Shown here: positions 44,066 through 51,991 of the stretch, piece by piece
Layout of the letters: every line of letters starts with the position of its first letter
Position numbering within the stretch: position 1 is the first letter of the stretch
NCBI GenBank assembly: GCA_016707605.1
Contig: JADJHJ010000003.1
Coordinates: forward strand, 606,191-670,190
From: Candidatus Promineofilum glycogenicum
GTDB taxonomy: Bacteria > Chloroflexota > Anaerolineae > Promineifilales > Promineifilaceae
Length of the DNA stretch: 64,000 nucleotides
Direction: 5' to 3'
The notes under the pieces: generated by a model
The model's input: the letters and a program-made list of their open reading frames with translations, nothing else
Databases searched by the model: none
What the model was told of the DNA's origin: nothing
Translations under genes and position numbers: made by a program

Positions 44066-44160
44066 AGAGGAGAGGGACGCGGAGAGACGCGGAGGGGCGC
44101 AGAGGGACGCAGAGGAAGAAAATCTCCTCGTCGGCCTCGCGTTTCTCAGCGTTCCTCTTT
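44066..44160. repeat. Hairpin element (GAGAGACGCGGAGG words)
   Basis: The left half has GGAGAGGGACGCGGAGAG and GGCGCAGAGGGACGCAGAGG words (44070-44115). The right half is TCTCCTCG ... CGCGTTTCTCAGCGTTCCTC. It separates the methyltransferase from the ClbS-like gene. Confidence 0.75.
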
Positions 44161-44199
44161 CTGAGGAACAACTATCAACGAATGAGATGGAGTGAAACG

Positions 44200-44706
44200 A
44201 TGACGGAACAGATCAGCAAGACGGAGTTGATGGATCGGATCGCGGCCGGCTATGAGGCCCTTGAACAAACGGTGGCCGGGCTGGATGGGCTACAGCTGGA
44301 ACATCCCGGCCCGGAGGGTTGGGCGATCAAGGATCACCTGTTTCACCTGGCGGCCTGGGAGCGGGGGATCGCCTGGCTGCTCACCCGCCGTTCGCGGTTC
44401 CAAGGGATGGAGATCACGCCGGAAGAGTGGTATAATCTGACAATGGATCAGGTCAACGATCTGGTCTACCAGCGCAATCGTGAGCGGCCGGCGACCGAGG
44501 CGTTAGCTGCTCTCCGCGAGGCTCATCAGACTATGCTTGATGCGCTGGCCCCGCTGAGCGATGCCGATTTGCAGCGTCCTTACGCGGAGTATGGGGAAGG
44601 CGGGGGACGTTCGGCCGATCGGCCCATTATCGGCTGGATCATCGGTGACACCTACGAGCATTACGAGGAGCATCTGGGGTATCTGCGGGCCATCCTCGCC
44701 GCGTAG
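44200..44706 (+). CDS. ClbS/DfsB or DinB-type four-helix bundle protein
   Basis: The 168-residue protein resembles the ClbS/DfsB group (DUF1706), with GWAIKDHLFHLAAWERGIAWLL and the terminal GDTYEHYEEHLGYLRAI. The group includes the colibactin-resistance cyclopropane hydrolase ClbS, but most members are uncharacterised. There is no colibactin-type cluster here. The start MTEQISKTELMDRIAAGYE has a GGAG site upstream; an ATG 18 bp earlier is less likely. Confidence 0.8.
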   Translation: MTEQISKTELMDRIAAGYEALEQTVAGLDGLQLEHPGPEGWAIKDHLFHLAAWERGIAWLLTRRSRFQGMEITPEEWYNLTMDQVNDLVYQRNRERPATEALAALREAHQTMLDALAPLSDADLQRPYAEYGEGGGRSADRPIIGWIIGDTYEHYEEHLGYLRAILAA

Positions 44707-44738
44707 CGCCCACCACCGCAGCCGGGGGAGAGTTGTTC

Positions 44739-47219
44739 GTGACCACGCCATCATCCGTTGCCCGGAAGTCCAACCGCGGCGCGACGGCCGGTTCGCCGGC
44801 CCGGGCGCGCTTGCGCAACCGAAGTGCTCTGGCTGTCCTGTCACTTCTGGCTCTGTTCGCCGCCATCATCTGGCTGAGCCTGTCTTCGCTGAGCGCCGTG
44901 CCCGAAGTGGTGCCGGCCGAGGCGTCGCCGCTGGTGTTCTCCGCCGAGCGGGCCATGGTTCCCTTGCGCGTGCTGGCCGCGGAACCTCATCCCGTCGGCT
45001 CTGCGGCCAACGCCGCCGTCCGAGACTATCTGCTGACCGAGATCGCCGCCCTGGGATTGTCACCGGCGATCCAGTCAAGCCATGTGTTCCGCCACACACC
45101 TGGCTTCCCGGAAACGCACGTAATGGCGGTCGAGAACGTCCTGGTGCGCGTGCCCGGCGCCGACCCCGGCGGCAAGGCGCTGCTCGTCTCCGGCCACTAC
45201 GACTCCGTCTCCAGCTCGAGCGGGGCCAGCGATTGCGCCATGTGCACGGCTACCGTGCTGGAGACGCTAAGGGCCGTGGTCGCCGCGGCCGGCGCCGGCC
45301 AGCCGTTGCGCAATGATGTCATCTTCCTGTTCACCGACGCCGAGGAGATCGGCGTGGCCGGGGCAACCGGCTTCATGCGCGATCACCCCTGGGCGGCCGA
45401 CGTGGGTCTGTCGCTCGTCTTCGAAGGGCTGGGCAGCGACGGCGCGCCGTTGCTCTACATCAGTGGTCCCGACTCCGGGGCGATCACTGGTGAGGCGCTG
45501 GCCGCATTGGGTGAGGGTACACGCTATCCCCTGGCCAGTTCATTCCTCAATGACTTCATGTGGACGGTGGCCGGCAACACCGGCTCCGACCTCGACGCCT
45601 TTGTCGAGGGCGCGCCGGGGCTGGCCTTCATCTACCTGTCGCTGGAAACGGTGGCCAACTACCACTCCACGGCTGACAGCACCGGCGTGCTCGACCCGCG
45701 CAGCCTGCAAGGGATGGGCGACTTCGCCCTGGCGATGACCCGCCACTTTGGCGACAGACCACTCGACAATCTCCCCCAGGAACCGAATCTGGTCATCTTC
45801 CCCCTTGCGCCGGGGATCGTGGCTCGCTATTCGAGCCGGCTGGCGCTGCCGCTGGCGGTCGTGGCCGCCGTGTTGCTGCTGGCGTGGCTTGTCGTCGGCC
45901 TGCGGCGCGGGCAGATGTCGGGTCGGGCGCTGCTGGCGGCGTTTGCCGCCTGGCTGCCGATCCTGATCACCGCCATCTTGACGGTTTCGCTCGTGTGGTG
46001 GCTGGTGCGCCTGCTGTCGCCCGGTTTGCACAACTTCACCGCCGGTGGCTGGTGGGGCTCCGGGTTCTATCTGGCCGCCGCGCTGGGTTTGGGGTTGGCT
46101 GTGGCCGCCGCCTGGCGGGCTGTCCTGCGCCGGTTCACGGCGCTGGAACTGCTGGGTGGTTGGCTGGTGTGGTGGGCGTTGCTGGCGTTGCTGACGGCCG
46201 TGGCCCTGCCCGGCCTGAGCTACCTCTTCGTCTGGCCGCTGCTCATCGGTGCTCTCGCGGGGCTGCTGGTGGCGCTGCTGCCCGGCAGCGAGTGGCGGCG
46301 CGCGCTGCCGCCGGTGGCCGCGGCGGCCGTGGCTCTGCTCGTGACCGCGCCGGCGGCATCATGGCTATGGGTTTACACCGGCCGGGCCGAAGCGATGATG
46401 GGCTTGCCGATGGCCGCGCTGCCGGTGGTGTTCTGTCTGCCGGCGTTGATGATCGCGCTGCTGGCGGTTGAGAGCATGGCCGGATCGGCGCGGCGGCCGG
46501 CCGCCTGGCGCCGTTGGGGCTTGGTGGCCCTGGCCCTTGCGGTGCTGTCGCTGACTCTGTTCGCCGCTCCCGCGCTCAGCCGCCCTTCGACCGAGCGCCC
46601 GTGGTTCAACACCGTCGTTTATGACCTGCACCCCGGTCAGAACGAGGCCCATTGGGTGACGTTCAACGACTCCCGCGCCGGGCGCGGCGTCCGGCAGCAG
46701 CTCGACGCGTGGACGAGCCAGTTCTTCGCCGCCGGAGCAGAGGCGACGACGTTCGACCCGTGGTTGCTGACGCGCAGCGAAACGCCCTATCCGGCATTGC
46801 GCGCGGCCGCGCCCGTCTTGGCCCTGCCGCACACCACTATCGCCGCCGCAGGGCCGGCCGAAGCCACGCGGCTGGTCGTGTCCCGGCCGCCCGAGGCGGG
46901 GTTGACGCGGTTGGTGCTAAGGTCTTCCGCGCCGCTGTCGGGCATCACCTTCGACGGAAGGGCGCTCGATCTCGGCGGGATGCAGCCGACGGAGTACACC
47001 TTCCTGGTGATTGGCCGCGCCGATGAGGTGGCGCTCGACCTGACCACGACCGGCCCCGGCACGCTGTCGATCGATGTGCTCGACCGGTTGACGACGGATG
47101 TGATGAGCGTTGCCGAGCGGACCGGGCTGGCGATCAGGCCGCGCCCGGCGTGGATGGCGACCGCGCCCGCGTCGGACACGGGTGACCGCGCACTAGTGAC
47201 CACGACGTTCCAGCGTTGA
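44739..47219 (+). CDS. M28 family zinc aminopeptidase-like multi-pass membrane protein
   Basis: The protein of about 826 residues has one N-terminal anchor, an M28 metallopeptidase domain (about 70-340), eight or so membrane helices (about 365-615) and a soluble tail. Zinc ligands are visible: SGHYDSV, GASDCAMC (Asp of the bridging position), TDAEEIG, LVFEGLGSDG and YHSTAD. The layout matches vacuolar/ER aminopeptidase-like proteins such as ERMP1. The catalytic domain probably faces outside. The GTG at 44739, 8 bp after GGGGGAG, is the likely start; a TTG two codons earlier is possible. Confidence 0.88.
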   Translation: MTTPSSVARKSNRGATAGSPARARLRNRSALAVLSLLALFAAIIWLSLSSLSAVPEVVPAEASPLVFSAERAMVPLRVLAAEPHPVGSAANAAVRDYLLTEIAALGLSPAIQSSHVFRHTPGFPETHVMAVENVLVRVPGADPGGKALLVSGHYDSVSSSSGASDCAMCTATVLETLRAVVAAAGAGQPLRNDVIFLFTDAEEIGVAGATGFMRDHPWAADVGLSLVFEGLGSDGAPLLYISGPDSGAITGEALAALGEGTRYPLASSFLNDFMWTVAGNTGSDLDAFVEGAPGLAFIYLSLETVANYHSTADSTGVLDPRSLQGMGDFALAMTRHFGDRPLDNLPQEPNLVIFPLAPGIVARYSSRLALPLAVVAAVLLLAWLVVGLRRGQMSGRALLAAFAAWLPILITAILTVSLVWWLVRLLSPGLHNFTAGGWWGSGFYLAAALGLGLAVAAAWRAVLRRFTALELLGGWLVWWALLALLTAVALPGLSYLFVWPLLIGALAGLLVALLPGSEWRRALPPVAAAAVALLVTAPAASWLWVYTGRAEAMMGLPMAALPVVFCLPALMIALLAVESMAGSARRPAAWRRWGLVALALAVLSLTLFAAPALSRPSTERPWFNTVVYDLHPGQNEAHWVTFNDSRAGRGVRQQLDAWTSQFFAAGAEATTFDPWLLTRSETPYPALRAAAPVLALPHTTIAAAGPAEATRLVVSRPPEAGLTRLVLRSSAPLSGITFDGRALDLGGMQPTEYTFLVIGRADEVALDLTTTGPGTLSIDVLDRLTTDVMSVAERTGLAIRPRPAWMATAPASDTGDRALVTTTFQR

Positions 47220-47250
47220 CGGGCCAGAAGCCCGCGCTGTGGGCGCCCGG

Positions 47251-47306
47251 CCAGGACGCAAAGAAACGCCAAGCTAAAGAGTATTCTTGGCGGTCTTTGC
47301 GTCTGG
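47251..47306. repeat. Hairpin element (GACGCAAAGAAACGCC words)
   Basis: Left 47251-47273 (GACGCAAAGAAACGCCAAG) pairs with right 47286-47306 (CTTGGCGGTCTTTGCGTC). It lies between the peptidase and HMG-CoA reductase genes. Confidence 0.8.
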
Positions 47307-47403
47307 ACCCTGTCACTTGTGGTCATTTCCCCCAATCCCGCTAAACTCCCGCCCACAAATGTGACCGACAAGGGCGATATAGAGCGCTCCACGTGCGCCT
47401 CTG

Positions 47404-47435
47404 AACTCGTCACTCGTCACTCGTAACTCGTCACT
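47404..47435. repeat. ACTCGTC heptamer array before the HMG-CoA reductase gene
   Basis: ACTCGTC repeats four to five times with one TAACTCG variant, ending 3 bp before AGGAGGTAATC, a near-ideal ribosome site, which is followed by the ATG. Confidence 0.8.
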
Positions 47436-47450
47436 ACACAGGAGGTAATC

Positions 47451-48995
47451 ATGGCCCTGGCGATTCCCAGCTTATTGCTGAAGCAGTTGCACACCTTCGG
47501 CAGTTTGCGCAACACCGACGACGGCGTCCAGTTCTCGGTCAAAAACCGGCTCAGCGACGCCACCTTCACCGGCCTGACCGGCCTCAAGTTTGACGGCTAC
47601 GAGGTTCCGGCCGACTCCATCTTTGTCCGCCTGGAGGACGGCACGACGCTGACCCCGGGGCAGTTGGCCACCCAGCCGATCGATTTCCCGCTGCGCCGGA
47701 CGCTGGAGATCGTCGCCGCCATCGACCCGCTGCCCATCGGCAAACACGAGATCGAGGTGCGCTTCGAGTCGCAGCAGTTCGGCAAGCTGAAGCTGAAGGT
47801 CGATGACGCCATCACCGAGGAGCGGCCGAAGACCATCCACATCCCCCGCGACAAGACCGACGACTACAGCGACAGCGCCATCAAGGCCCGCCAGCGCTTC
47901 GTAGAGGAGCAGACCGGGGCCAAGCTGGAGCACACGGCGCACTACTCCTTCGACCCCCACATGGTGGCCGGCAACGCCGAGCACTTCACCGGCGTGGCCC
48001 AGATTCCGCTCGGTTTCGCCGGGCCGATCACCATCAACGGCGAGCACGCCCAGGGCGACTTCTTCGTCCCGATGGCCACGACGGAAGGCACGCTCATCGC
48101 CAGCTACAACCGGGGGATGAAGATCCTCAATCTGTCCGGCGGCGTCACCTGCACGGTCATCGGCGACTCGATGCAGCGCGCGCCGGTGTTCGTCTTCGAC
48201 AACGCCCGCGAGGCCAGCCGCTTTGTGCGCTGGGTGGAGGCCAACATGGCCGACGTCCGCGAGCAGGCCGAGGCGACCTCCAGCGTGGCCAAGCTGCAGT
48301 ACATCGACTACTACCTGGCCAGCAAGCTGGCCTATCTGCGCTTCAACTTCAGCACCGGCGACGCCGCCGGGCAGAACATGGTCGGCCGGGCGACCTTCGC
48401 CGCCTGTAGCTGGATTCTCGACCACTACCCCAACGTGCGCCACTTCTACCTGGAGTCGAACCTGGCCACGGACAAGAAGGCGTCACAGGTCAACGTCATG
48501 CGCACGCGCGGCAAGCGGGTGGTGGCCGAGGCGACGATCAAGCGCGACGTGCTCATCCAGCACATGCGCGTGGAGCCGGAGAACCTGTTCTACCACGCCG
48601 GCATCGCCAACGTCGGCTCCATCCTCAGCGGGGCCAACAACAACGGCGCGCACTCGGCCAACGGCATCACGGCCATATTCATCGCCACCGGGCAGGACGT
48701 GGCCAACGTGTCAGAGTCGTCGGCGGGCATCATCTACTCGGAGTTGACGCCGGAGAAGGATCTGTACCTGTCGTTCACCATCCCGTCGCTGATCATCGCC
48801 ACCTACGGCGGCGGCACGGGGCTGGCCACGCAGCAGGAGTGCCTGCGCGTGCTGGGCTGCGTGGGCAAGGGCAAGGTCAACAAGCTGGCCGAGATCATCG
48901 CCGGGGTGGTGCTGGCCGGGGAAATCTCGCTGGGGGCGGCCATCTCTTCGTCGGACTGGGTTAGCAGTCATGAGAAGTATGGGCGGAATCGGTAA
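47451..48995 (+). CDS. hmgA: Hydroxymethylglutaryl-CoA reductase with N-terminal extension
   Basis: NADPH-dependent mevalonate-pathway enzyme, 514 residues. Catalytic regions are readable: MATTEGTLIASYNRG (Glu), STGDAAGQNM (Asp), SNLATDKKASQVNVM (Lys), NNNGAHSANGITAIF, and C-terminal SSHEKYGRNR supplying the class I-type His. The canonical core starts near residue 130 (SAIKARQRFVEEQTG). The first 125 residues form a predicted beta-rich domain not found in the minimal enzyme (GYEVPADSIFVRLEDGTTLTP, KHEIEVRFESQQFGKLKL); its role is unknown. The strong ribosome site AGGAGG is nearby. It supplies mevalonate for prenyl products, in line with the phytoene/squalene-type synthase. Confidence 0.93.
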   Translation: MALAIPSLLLKQLHTFGSLRNTDDGVQFSVKNRLSDATFTGLTGLKFDGYEVPADSIFVRLEDGTTLTPGQLATQPIDFPLRRTLEIVAAIDPLPIGKHEIEVRFESQQFGKLKLKVDDAITEERPKTIHIPRDKTDDYSDSAIKARQRFVEEQTGAKLEHTAHYSFDPHMVAGNAEHFTGVAQIPLGFAGPITINGEHAQGDFFVPMATTEGTLIASYNRGMKILNLSGGVTCTVIGDSMQRAPVFVFDNAREASRFVRWVEANMADVREQAEATSSVAKLQYIDYYLASKLAYLRFNFSTGDAAGQNMVGRATFAACSWILDHYPNVRHFYLESNLATDKKASQVNVMRTRGKRVVAEATIKRDVLIQHMRVEPENLFYHAGIANVGSILSGANNNGAHSANGITAIFIATGQDVANVSESSAGIIYSELTPEKDLYLSFTIPSLIIATYGGGTGLATQQECLRVLGCVGKGKVNKLAEIIAGVVLAGEISLGAAISSSDWVSSHEKYGRNR

Positions 48996-49010
48996 GTAGG
49001 CGGCGGGGGT

Positions 49011-49032
49011 GACGCACTTTCTGGAGTGCGTC
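49011..49032. repeat. Short hairpin GACGCACT-N6-AGTGCGTC
   Basis: A perfect 8-bp stem with a 6-nt loop, 16 bp after the HMG-CoA reductase stop and 20 bp before the next gene. No T-run. Confidence 0.7.
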
Positions 49033-49051
49033 GCACCTTCTTGATACCTGC

Positions 49052-49729
49052 ATGGCTAACGAGATCCTCTCCTACCTTAACATGTGCCAGCGTGAGGGTC
49101 TCAGCCTCCAGCGCGGTATGAACTTCCGCGCTGGTGGCGACTACTCGATAATCCTCATGTCGCGCCGCGCTAACGCGCCCTATCGCGACCGCATCGAAGA
49201 TGACGGCGCGACATTGGTGTATGAAGGACACGATGAACCGGCGCGGGCTGGTCAGGCCGATCCTAAATTTATGGATCAGCCGCGTGCTTCCTTTCGCGGA
49301 ACCTTGACCGAAAACGGCAGGTTTGAAGAAGCCGTGCGGCGCTATAAGGCGAACCAATCGCCGCCGGCGCGCGTGCGCGTCTATGAAAAGATACGCGACG
49401 GTATCTGGTCATATAACGGCCTCTTCCACCTGGTCGATTCGTGGGTCGAAAGCGATGGTCGACGCAATGTATTCAAGTTCAAACTAGTTGCGGCGGTGGA
49501 CGACTCGCTTGAGGATGATAAGGGCACTGACGACTTGGATAACTCTCGCGTCATCCCCTCCAGCGTCAAGCTAGAGGTTTGGAAACGCGATGGTGGTCGT
49601 TGCGTCCAATGCGGCGCGACCAATAATCTCCACTTTGACCACATCATCCCCTACGCACGGGGCGGGACGTCTCTTCGCGCCGACAATATCCAGCTACTCT
49701 GCGCGCGCCAAACCAGCCAGGCGGAGTAG
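49052..49729 (+). CDS. Candidate modification-dependent nuclease, SRA-like plus HNH
   Basis: The 225-residue protein has an N-terminal part (about 30-155) resembling the SRA/YDG fold that flips and reads 5-methylcytosine. Segments are ATLVYEGHDEP, GRFEEAVRRYKANQSPPARVRVYEKI, GIWSYNGLFHLVDSWVESDG and VFKFKLVA. The C-terminal HNH nuclease (about 170-220) shows VWKRDGGRCVQCGATNNLHFDHIIPYARGG. This SRA-HNH order matches type IV-like restriction enzymes, an inference from layout. The second zinc half-site is broken: the usual LCxxCN reads LCARQTSQ and the protein stops soon after, so a small 3' deletion or frameshift is likely. Activity is uncertain. Confidence 0.7.
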   Translation: MANEILSYLNMCQREGLSLQRGMNFRAGGDYSIILMSRRANAPYRDRIEDDGATLVYEGHDEPARAGQADPKFMDQPRASFRGTLTENGRFEEAVRRYKANQSPPARVRVYEKIRDGIWSYNGLFHLVDSWVESDGRRNVFKFKLVAAVDDSLEDDKGTDDLDNSRVIPSSVKLEVWKRDGGRCVQCGATNNLHFDHIIPYARGGTSLRADNIQLLCARQTSQAE

Positions 49730-49963
49730 CCGTCCAGAGATGCGCCTTGATTATCCGTCCGCATCTCAGGATGAGGACTCCACGCTCTTTCACTAAGGTC
49801 GCTTGCGCCCACGAGCGGGGTTTCCGGCCGGAGTTGGTGGCCTTCGACAGTAGGTGTGTCGTATTACGAGGCTAAAGCTCGCATCATCCGTGACGCTATT
49901 CGCGCTTACTTGGCTCAACCGCGCTATTCACTTCTTTCAACTGCGCAAGCCCTATCATTAAGC
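49730..49963. other. Gap after the nuclease gene, possible fragment of a small protein
   Basis: A 234-bp gap with no clear gene. From GTG at 49857 a frame reads VSYYEAKARIIRDAIRAYL, which is protein-like but has no start signal and runs into a terminator hairpin; it could be a relic of a regulator-like or transposon gene. I assign nothing firmly. Confidence 0.25.
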
Positions 49964-50002
49964 AAAAAAGCCGGCGCGCCCCACACACCAGGACCCGCCG
50001 GC
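49964..50002 (-). terminator. Rho-independent terminator of the Lys-rich small gene
   Basis: Read on the minus strand: GCCGGCG (50002-49996), loop of 19 nt, CGCCGGC (49976-49970), then T6 (49969-49964). It lies 39 bp beyond the stop codon of the 32-residue gene. Confidence 0.8.
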
Positions 50003-50041
50003 CATCGCCGCCTCGCGCGGCACTGCTTAGCCTGACCCATT

Positions 50042-50140
50042 CTACTGTTTCTTCTGCTTTTTCTGCTCCTGCTTTTCCTTGATGCTCTTCTTCGGCTTGT
50101 TCTTGTCGGTTCCCTTTTTCTTGTCACCACTCTTGGGCAT
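50042..50140 (-). CDS. Lysine-rich 32-residue small protein
   Basis: MPKSGDKKKGTDKNKPKKS then IKEKQEQKKQKKQ, 32 residues with 14 Lys and no Cys or Trp. A clear ribosome site (TAGGAGA) precedes the ATG by 7 bp, and a rho-independent terminator follows 39 bp after the stop, so it looks like a complete single-gene unit. The composition suggests binding to nucleic acid or membrane acidic groups; small Lys-rich proteins of bacteria include ribosome-associated or DNA-binding ones. No homology call is possible by eye. Confidence 0.75.
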   Translation of the reverse strand: MPKSGDKKKGTDKNKPKKSIKEKQEQKKQKKQ

Positions 50141-50206
50141 GATGTTTCTCCTACTTGGATTCGTGTTTCCGGTCGCGGCCCGTGGCCCAGATGTGTGCCG
50201 GGCTGG

Positions 50207-50247
50207 CCGTGACCTCGCGGCAAAGCCGCGGCTACACGGCTATTATA
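50207..50247. repeat. Hairpin element CGCGGCAAAGCCGCG, next to a TATAAT
   Basis: CTCGCGGCAAAGCCGCGGC, flanked by GTGACC and TACACGGC, followed by the self-complementary ATTATAAT (50242-50249). The latter could act as a -10 on either strand for the Lys-rich gene or for a transcript in the other direction; no good -35 is seen. Confidence 0.5.
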
Positions 50248-50321
50248 ATGGCAGAGCCGTTAAATGGAATGTATCCAACTTTACAAAACGGTGGTCGAAG
50301 GCTTTCTTCATTCGTCGTTCA

Positions 50322-51753
50322 TCATTCTTCATGCGTGATTTCCTTCCAGGCTGCCAGCACGTGGCGCTCCTCCGTCAACGTCCCCCCAATCGACATCCGC
50401 AGTGTGTAACGACCATCCAGCACGGTGTGGGTCAGATACAGCTTGCCGGAGGCGTTCAGCCGCTCCAGTAGCGCCCGGTTGGCCTCGTCGCCCCCTTCGC
50501 GCAGGCGGAAGCAGACCAGGTTGAGCGGCGCGGGCGCGGCCAGTTCGAACGCCGGGTCGGCCGCCACCCACGCGGCGAACTGCTGCCCCAGCCGCACGTG
50601 CTCGCGCACGTGGGCGCGCAACCCCTCCACGCCGTAGTGGCGGATGACAAACCACAGCTTTAGCGCCCGGAAGCGGCGGCCGAGTTGTACGTGCCAGTCG
50701 CGGTAGTCGATGACCGCCCCGGCGGCCGTGGCCGCGTTCTTCAGGTACTCCGGCAGGATGCTCAGGGCGCGAATCAGCGCCGCCCGGTCGGCCACCCACA
50801 GGCAGTCGCAGTCGAAGTTGGTGAACATCCACTTGTGGGGGTTGAAGGCGTAGCTGTCGGCCAGCTCCAGCCCGTCCTGGATGTGGCGGAACTCCGGGCA
50901 CAGGGCGGCCGTGCCGGCCATGGCCCCGTCCACGTGGAGCCAGACGCCGAACTCGCGGCACACCTCGCCGATGGCCCGGATGGGATCGAGGGCGGTCGAT
51001 GACGTTGTGCCGATAGTAGCCACGACGAAGAAGGGCAACAGCCCGGCGGCGCGGTCGGCCACCATCTGCCGCCGCAGGTCGTCGGGCCGCATAGCGAAGT
51101 CGCCATCCACGGCCACCGCCCGCAAGTTGTCCCGCCCAACCCCGGCAATCCCCATCGCCTTGGCCACCGACGAGTGCGCCTGAGTCGACGTATAGGCGCG
51201 CAGCCGCTCGGTGGTTCCGCCGCTCTGTTCGGGGGGCCGCCCCCCATTCGTAATTCCTAATTCGTTCCCGCGCCGCCACCATCGCCGCCAACACCGCGCT
51301 GCTGGCCGTGTCCTGAATCACGCCGCCGCCGGGGCCGCTGGACAGGAACCGCTCCGGCAGCCCCAGCATTCCCACCAGCCAGTCGAGGACGTGGGTCTCC
51401 AACTCGGTGCAGGCCGGGCTGGTCTGCCACAACATCCCCTGCACCCCCAGCCCGGCCGACAGCAACTCGCCCAGGATGGACGGGAAGGAGGCGTTGGCCG
51501 GGAAGTAGGCGAAGAAGTTGGGCGACTGCCAGTGGGTGATGCCGGGCAGGATGATCGCGTCCACGTCGCGCATCATGGCCGCGAACGGCTCGCCCTGCTC
51601 CGGCGGCGCGGGCGGCAGGGCGGCGCGGACGCTGCCCGGCGCGACCGGCGACAGCACCGGGTACTGCTCGATGTGCTCGTAGTAGTCGGCGATCCAGTCG
51701 ATCAGCTCTTTGCCGTGGCGGCGGAACTCGTCGGGGGTCATGTGAGTGGACAT
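50322..51753 (-). CDS. PLP-dependent group II amino acid decarboxylase, interrupted by a repeat and frameshift
   Basis: Aromatic-L-amino-acid/glutamate-type decarboxylase of about 475 residues; the substrate is unknown. The 5' half (MSTHMTPDEFRRHGKELIDW ... GPGGGVIQDTASSAVLAAMVAAR) is read in one frame and the 3' half (AKAMGIAGVGRDNLRAVAVDG through NPHKW with the PLP Lys) in another. They meet at 51231-51275, where the STRR-like word GAATTAGGAATTACGAATG and a run of Gs and Cs are inserted in a loop that usually carries RER...R(T/L)RAY-type residues. One base added or lost in the G/C run would restore the frame. The gene may still function if the shift is a sequencing error. Confidence 0.8.
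51231..51275. repeat. Short tandem repeat (GAATTAG/GAATTAC) inside the PLP decarboxylase gene
   Basis: On the minus strand GAATTAGGAATTACGAATG followed by GGGGGGCGGCCCCCC. The heptamers match STRR-type words known from cyanobacterial genomes. It breaks the reading frame of the decarboxylase. Confidence 0.8.
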
Positions 51754-51775
51754 GGGGACATTATCCGCCGATTGG

Positions 51776-51930
<155 letters not shown>

Positions 51931-51931
51931 T

Positions 51932-51960
51932 TTGCCGCCCGGCGGTGATTGGCGCATAAT
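51932..51960 (+). promoter_or_regulatory. Sigma70-like promoter for the alkyl-DHAP synthase gene
   Basis: TTGCCG and CATAAT with 17-bp spacing; the -10 hexamer ends 31 bp before the ATG. GGAG lies at 51980-51983. Confidence 0.5.
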
Positions 51961-51991
51961 GCCCCATCATTGCACCACATGGAGTCATTGA

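Noticed and set aside
44200..44706. Colibactin self-resistance protein
   Set aside because: Only the general ClbS/DfsB pattern is seen and no biosynthetic cluster is present; the name is limited to fold family.
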